Shown: positions 51,991 to 64,000 of the stretch, one piece after another | How the letters are laid out: each line of letters begins with the position of its first letter | Numbering within the stretch: position 1 is the stretch's first letter | Assembly (NCBI GenBank): GCA_012295275.1 | Contig: CM022671.1 | Location: forward strand, 21,072,822-21,136,821 | Direction: 5' to 3' | Length of the DNA: 64,000 nucleotides | Source: Chrysomallon squamiferum | Lineage: Eukaryota; Mollusca; Gastropoda; Neomphalida; Peltospiridae | Made by a program: the position numbers and the translations under genes | Notes under the pieces: generated by a model | The model's input: the letters and a program-made list of their open reading frames with translations, nothing else | Databases searched by the model: none | What the model was told of the DNA's origin: nothing

Positions 51991-54017
51991 CTCATAAACA
52001 CACACATATACACACCCACATATTTATAGTAACAAACATACATATATGCGTTTACATACAGCAGTCTGTTTAAAAATGTTTAGATAAATTTATTAACTCT
52101 TTCATTCATTCTCCTGTCGGTGTAACTGTCAACCTATATACAAATATTTCTTTTCTGCAAATCAAAGACGTCACTGCTCCGGGGGTAAATAAAATTAATC
52201 AAAAGGTGAGATCATCAAAATAAATTAACTAGATGAAAAAGAACTTATTATAACCCAGTTTTTTTTTTTTCGGAACGAAAAAGAGTCAATTCGCGATACG
52301 AAATAAATGATCTATTCAGAACAATATTCGAAGAATGGGAACATTATAAACACATTTCGTCATTAAGTGTGAGACGAGTATGTTGTTAATCCTTGCGTTT
52401 TATGTATAGACAGGTGTGTTTGCCGCTCTTTGCGGTCTTTGTGTCTCTACGACGTTTGTTGCGTTTACGTGCCCAGTCGGTTCACAGATTTTTACTCCTT
52501 GCCTTTATTACCAAAATCGGCACTGAATATTTTCTATATTACGGTCAAAAGAGTATTATTCTAGAGACACTCGGCAAATTGAAAACACAAATTGTAAGCC
52601 GGAACGTACATACTGCGTGGAATATATTAAATTTTACATATAGAATGTAGTAGTATGTAACGGACCGCCAGAATTTCCACAGCGAGATGAAACAGACAGA
52701 TATCGGAACGATCAGTTTTGCAGAATTAATTAAATTTACTGATAGGGCTATTGATTAGATTCATATTGCTGATAGGGCTATTGATTAGATTCATATTACT
52801 ACTACTACTACTACTTCTACTACTACTACTACTACTACTATTATTATTATTATTATTATTAATAGTAGTAGTATTGGTAGTTGTAATAGTAGTACTAGTA
52901 GTAGTAATAGTACTAGTTGTATGAGTGGGATAAACAGTAGCAGCAGCAGCAGTAGTAGTAGTAGTAGTAGTAGTTGTAGTTGTAGTAATACCAACGGCAG
53001 CATTAGCAATACCGGCAGCAGCAGTAGTGAAAGTAATAGTAACAGACATAGTAGTATAATCATTTGTTTGTTTGTTTGTTTGTTTGTTATGTTATATTAT
53101 GTTATGTTATGTTATGTTACTTTATGTTATTTATTTGTTATGAAGTCTTAGTTCTCTGAATTTCTTTCTATAGATTACAATACTTCTTAATATGTGTCAT
53201 TGATTTAATTTACTTCGATATTTATGGTTTTTCTATAATTAAAAAAAAAAAAAAAAAATAAATAAAAAATAAATAAATAAATAAAAATAAATAAATAAAT
53301 ATCATTTCTAAGAATCTAAGTTGATTAACAATACTTTCGTGTAAATGACGTTGCCATGATGTTCAAAAATTTGAATAAAATTAATACTTAATAAATGAAT
53401 TATTTCATTTTTTTTTTTTTAGACATCTGACATAACAAGGCAGAATAAAACAAAAATTATAAGAAAATTAAGTAGGTGAATGAAATTTGGTAATAAAGAC
53501 TCGAAAATGAATGACACTGAAATAACTTATGAAACATTGCTAGAGATCGGTCTGTGGTAGGCGAATGGAAACTAACACACAAACACTTTTCTATTATTAT
53601 TTCTTTTCTTTTCTTTTTTTTTTCTCCATTTTTTTCCTTCATTGTTTGATTCTTGAGCTTCAGTAATAATATTAGTTGTACGGAAATAAATATTTTCTTC
53701 GTCTTCTTTTTTCTTTTTCTTTTTGGTTTAATATTGCCCTTGTAACACATAAAAAATTGCGTTTATGCAATAACAATATTTTTTTTATTCTATTTTTATT
53801 TTTTCCATATTCTTATTCGGTAAACAAAACGTTATTAAAATTACATAAATTTTGTGGACTGCAATAAAATAAGTATAAAAATTTAAGAGTGTGGTAAATT
53901 CTTTAAACATAATGTTATTTCATGCAAACATTATACATTTTACTGCTGGAGATGTTATAAAATAACTTGTTGATAAATAACTAGTGTACTGTTTTTATTT
54001 AATAATCTGGAATTTAA

Positions 54018-54060
<43 letters not shown>

Positions 54061-54193
54061 GAATACGATTTTGCGTATGTTCGTTTGTACGTATTTATGT
54101 AATGTATGTATATATATGCTAGTATGTATGTATGTATGTATGTGTAAACATAATAATAATAATAATAAACTAAAGAGAAAAAACAAAAAACAG

Positions 54194-54225
<32 letters not shown>

Positions 54226-54475
54226 TGTATGTATGTATGTATGTGCATGTGTGTATCCGAGTGTGTCTTTATATAATTATGTAGACAGACTGAAAGAGAA
54301 ACAGATAAACTGACTGATATAATGAATAGATGGATGGATGAACATTCAGATAAATGAATAGATAGACAGATGGACGGACACATACACAGATAGATAGGTC
54401 GATAGACAGGCAGACAGACAGACAGACAGACAGACAGATAGATAGTTAGACGTCACACGGAAGGCGTTACACTAC

Positions 54476-54587
54476 GTATATAGCTGTTCTCAATGCAATG
54501 CCCGCTCTCAGAAGTATGAAACTATTGCGTACTCGTTGAAACTGTGTTGTAACGTTCCCGCTATTTGAAACAGTAACAGTATTTGGG
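54476..54587 (+). promoter_or_regulatory. Candidate promoter and first non-coding exon of cadherin B
   Basis: TATATAG near 54478 is followed about 105 bp later by a strong donor, TTTGGG|GTAAGTCAC. The next plus-strand acceptor with a downstream signal peptide is at 58139. Speculative. Confidence 0.3.
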
Positions 54588-55975
54588 GTAAGTCACTTTT
54601 AATAGTTTATGAAATATTAAATAACTAATTTTAATACCTGTTATGTGAAGAACTGATTTTAGAAATTAATGTAAAATTATTTATTGACATTTTCTTTATT
54701 TCTTTCTCTCTCTATTCCCACTTTTATTTTGCTCTCTTTGTGTCTTTTCTTTTCTTTCTATATTTGTTCTCTTTTTATTTTTGTAAATGAATAATTGATT
54801 CATTCACTAGAAAATTTATTTTCTTCTTCCTGTTGTTTTGTCCACTAAAACAAAGAGCAAAAAAATATATATATATAAAACAAAAAAAAAAAAAAACGTT
54901 TCGATTTCTTGGCAATGATATAAAGAGAGCGTACATATTCACAACTCACAAACAAATAAACTAACATTCACACTAAATAAAGTTGGAGGCGTTAACTGTT
55001 AAGAAGTTTTTAACTATTTCGAAATGTTAACTACTTTGGAAAAACTAAATTTCTTTACACACAAATCGGACTAAAAAACAATAAATTATTATATATATAT
55101 ATATAACAGATTATAATAAATAATAATTTACACGCGTAAAACCAAAAAAAAAAAAAATCGTTGTTTTAATCACATCTTACTGTAATGCTTAACAATAATA
55201 AACCTTAAAGGCTTCTAAATATTAAGCATTTGAACCTCAATTTACTGTTAATAATTATGGTGTTAAAAGAACACCGTAAGATGAAACGCTCCCCTCTCCC
55301 CCCCCCCAAACAAAAAGAATAAACAGGTTATCTAACAATAAACGAAGTAGGTAAAACAGCGGTAAAACCAGGCTGTATTTTATTGTGACAAATGATACTC
55401 GGTAGGAGAGACTTAACAAGGCTTCAGTCATCATCCGTGTCATACGCATCAATGAAATACAAAGATCTTTTGTGAACTATATATAAAACACCTGTTGCAA
55501 ATATACATAACATATCAAAATATACATACACACACATAACACATACATACACAAATACAGACATATAAATACATATATACACATTCAAAGATTTTGGCAA
55601 TGTCACTGTTATCGGCCATTCAGATAAAGAGTACATATCGGTTCATTTGCGGACCGAAACGGACGGATTTACCGTAAAACACACGAAGCGTATGCTTCAT
55701 TCCAACGAAAGGATCGCTACGTAACGAAACGTTGTCGTAGATTAACGAAATAGTAATTTCAGCTTTCAAAGTGATGTTAATAATTTTCTACCCCTTTTTG
55801 AAACCATTTTTTTTTTATGCGGAACCAAAACGTATGCGTCTTGTATACAGACGAATTTTGTTTTCACAGATTTTTAAAATTTTATTTTTTCTTTATGCTT
55901 AATTTCGTCTTTAAAATTATACCCACCAGTCCAACGGCATATTACAAATGATTAATTTGTACTTAAAAAACAAGC

Positions 55976-56028
<53 letters not shown>

Positions 56029-57279
56029 GTGATAATAAACCAAGAAAACAAAACTAAAACAAACAACAACAAATAAAAAATTGAAAAAAAAAAAATGACA
56101 GTGAGATATATAGAGAGAAAACAACAACAATTTAACAAACAATACAAAACTAAACAAGAAGACATTACAACTTAGTTCACAAAACGACGTTATCGAACGG
56201 ACACTGAATTTCTTAGCTTGGTAGAAAACTACAAACGTAGAGAGTAAACCAAACAAGTCATATACCAGCCATAGAACCTCAAGTAGCAGCATATCTTAAC
56301 AGTTTGAAATATGGCTTCAGTAAAGATAATTTCATTTCAGTCAAAACTAAAGTAATCGTCGAGAAATGTATTTGTTAACCATTTCCATATATCAAAGCCT
56401 AATTTACTACAGAGTTGTAAACGTGTTGCTAAAAAAAAAAAAAAAACGAATTGAAAAGATTGGCGGTGCCAAAGATTTAAAGAATTTAAATAAAGACTTC
56501 ATCAGAAAACGTTTTGATTCTGTTTTAACTGATTGGTGAGCGACAGTCAAAGTCTAAAATAGAAATCTCTGACTTAGGACTTTGAAGTCGAGGTATAGCG
56601 GAAAGATTGTGTATCAACGCGATGCAATAATTTCATATTATTAGTAGCACACTGCACCAGAATAACAATTGTTTTTCACGGTGAGAAAATTTGAATTTGT
56701 TATTTTGATAGAAATATATTACTTCAGTATGAAGTTTTTAGTTTTCGGGTAGAAAATTTAAATTTGTTATTTTGTCATATACTACAGTATGAAAACTCTT
56801 GCAAAAGAAGGTTTATGCAATTCAGTCAATGTTTAAGCCAGTTTTTGATTATATGACGTTGCTGATGCTTTCATATGACGGAGGTTTATTTCGTCTTTTC
56901 GTACAAAGAGATCATGCATGCTACGTTTGTACACTGTATGCTAATCTCAGCTGGTATTCAACGTACACTGAAACTCTGGAAACGTACACACTGTTTACTG
57001 TAGAGGGTGAATCTGTTTTATTTCTCTCCCACGACTATTTGCTGATTGATTCTGTTTTTCTGCGTAATGAAATATATTTATTCACAGTTACATTACCCGC
57101 ATTCAGATTCAAATTTACCTTCCCCACTATTAAGATAGATAGTTGTTATTTTTTTCTATTTATTTTATTTTATTTAAATATAACTTAATAATTTCAAGAC
57201 TATAAATAATTATTCTGTTCTGGGTTTATTAAATTTTATATTATTTTTAATTAAATATATAATATTATTTTTAAATAAT

Positions 57280-57310
<31 letters not shown>

Positions 57311-58139
57311 GGTTTTGCGATTTATTTAATTTTATACTCTTTTAATTAGATTTTACAAATGTGAAGTATATAAATAATTATGCTTTTTCCAATTTGATAA
57401 ATTTTGTTTTATTTTAATCAAATATAACATAGAAAAAATACCAAGTATATAAATGGTTACTGTGTTTTCGATTTGTTAAATTTTATATTGTTCTAATTAA
57501 ATACTGCTTACTAATGCCGACTATAAACACTGTTATTGTATTTTCAATTTATTAAATTTTATTTTACTTTAATTAAATGTGACTTACAAATACCAAATAT
57601 ACATATAATTATCATATTTTCGATTCATTAAATTTTAGTTTAATTGAAAATAACTGAATTGTGGCAAGTATTTTGTTTACCACCCAGAGAACAATACTTT
57701 ACATGATCAAATCTGTGTGATCTTTGACATTCGTTTAATACAAAGGCTATTTAACATACGTCACATGTGTGTGTTTATATATGTGTGTGTGTGAATGTGT
57801 GTGTGTGAATTGAAGCGGGTATCAGATATATTAGAGAATATGAAAAACAATCTAAAATAATTGTTGTACATGTTTTTACTGTAATTTTTATTGAATACTT
57901 GTTATTATTGTATTCTGTATATTATATTATTGTTTTATGTGTATGTGTGTGTATGTATACACATACATATTTATTTATTGAATTTTGTTTTCATATATTC
58001 TTCTTCTTCTTCTTCCTCTTCTTCTTCTTCTTATTATTATTATTGAGTTGTTCTTGTTGTTGTTGTTGTTGTCGTTATTGCTGTCATCAATAGTTGTTGT
58101 TGCTGTTATTGTTGTTACATGTGTTGTTACTTTTTTCAG

Positions 58140-63879
<5,740 letters not shown>

Positions 63880-63930
63880 GTATAGCGTTTTCGATTAACT
63901 AATGGTTTTAGACTAAAAAAAAAAAAAAAT

Positions 63931-63962
<32 letters not shown>

Positions 63963-64000
63963 AATAAAAAAAAAAAAAATAAAGCGCACACACATACACT

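Larger units (their letters stand above)
50971..58139. other. Intergenic region or 5' UTR intron upstream of cadherin B
   Basis: No coding exon I can support. Repeats: TAG/GTT tracts (51121-51200), compound CTA/ATT/TAG tracts (52797-52995), (GT)n (54018-54057), (ATGT)n (54198-54243), CAGA units (54408-54444), (AAT)n (55980-56030), poly(T) (57285-57310). The open frame 56799-57188 has no recognised motif. Confidence 0.5.

Noticed and set aside
56799-57188. A 129-codon plus-strand open frame
   Set aside because: No recognisable domain, no splice context or homologue in the window, and the C-terminal half runs into T-rich intergenic sequence. Treated as a chance ORF.

Overview
This is eukaryotic, animal nuclear DNA. 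It is AT-rich, saturated with microsatellites, and carries multi-exon genes with GT-AG introns. Gene content (a Cdh1/fizzy-related APC/C activator, a CLN8 homologue, Shisa/CYYR1-like membrane proteins, large non-classical cadherins) and the style of the repeats suggest an invertebrate, most likely a lophotrochozoan such as a mollusc. The species cannot be read from the window. There is no bacterial or viral gene content that I can support.

Layout: (1) 1-3.8 kb, AT-rich non-coding. (2) 3812-5266 (-), an intact FZR1 (Cdh1) CDS in one exon. (3) 9260-10120 (-), an intact CLN8-family TLC-domain gene in one exon, with a TATA box about 250 bp upstream. (4) 14.6-17.2 kb (-) and 19.5-21.8 kb (+), two head-to-head four-exon genes for small cysteine-rich type I membrane proteins (Shisa/CYYR1-like), with identical intron phases (1, 2, 1) and identical cysteine spacing. 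(5) 25.4-39.8 kb (-), a complete 20-exon cadherin (about 1909 aa, 15 extracellular cadherin repeats, one TM, about 126-residue tail); every exon phase closes, so I consider the model strong. (6) 39.8-58.1 kb, an intergenic region with an old direct duplication of about 3.1 kb (43.6-46.7 and 47.9-51.0 kb) that contains duplicated promoter-like sequence. (7) 58.17 kb to the window end (+), a second, paralogous cadherin, divergent from the first and running off the right edge. One of its exons carries a frameshift in this sequence.

How the genes relate: FZR1 (cell cycle, APC/C) and CLN8 (ER cargo receptor for lysosomal enzymes) are independent housekeeping genes. The rest of the window is two head-to-head paralogue pairs of single-pass membrane proteins. 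One Shisa-like protein has tandem PPxY motifs (WW-domain ligands), and the tail of cadherin A ends in a degenerate WW-like motif. A physical link is only a hypothesis.

Exon boundaries were derived by hand from splice consensus, reading-frame phase and comparison between paralogues. Untranslated exons, transcription starts and poly(A) sites are much less certain.
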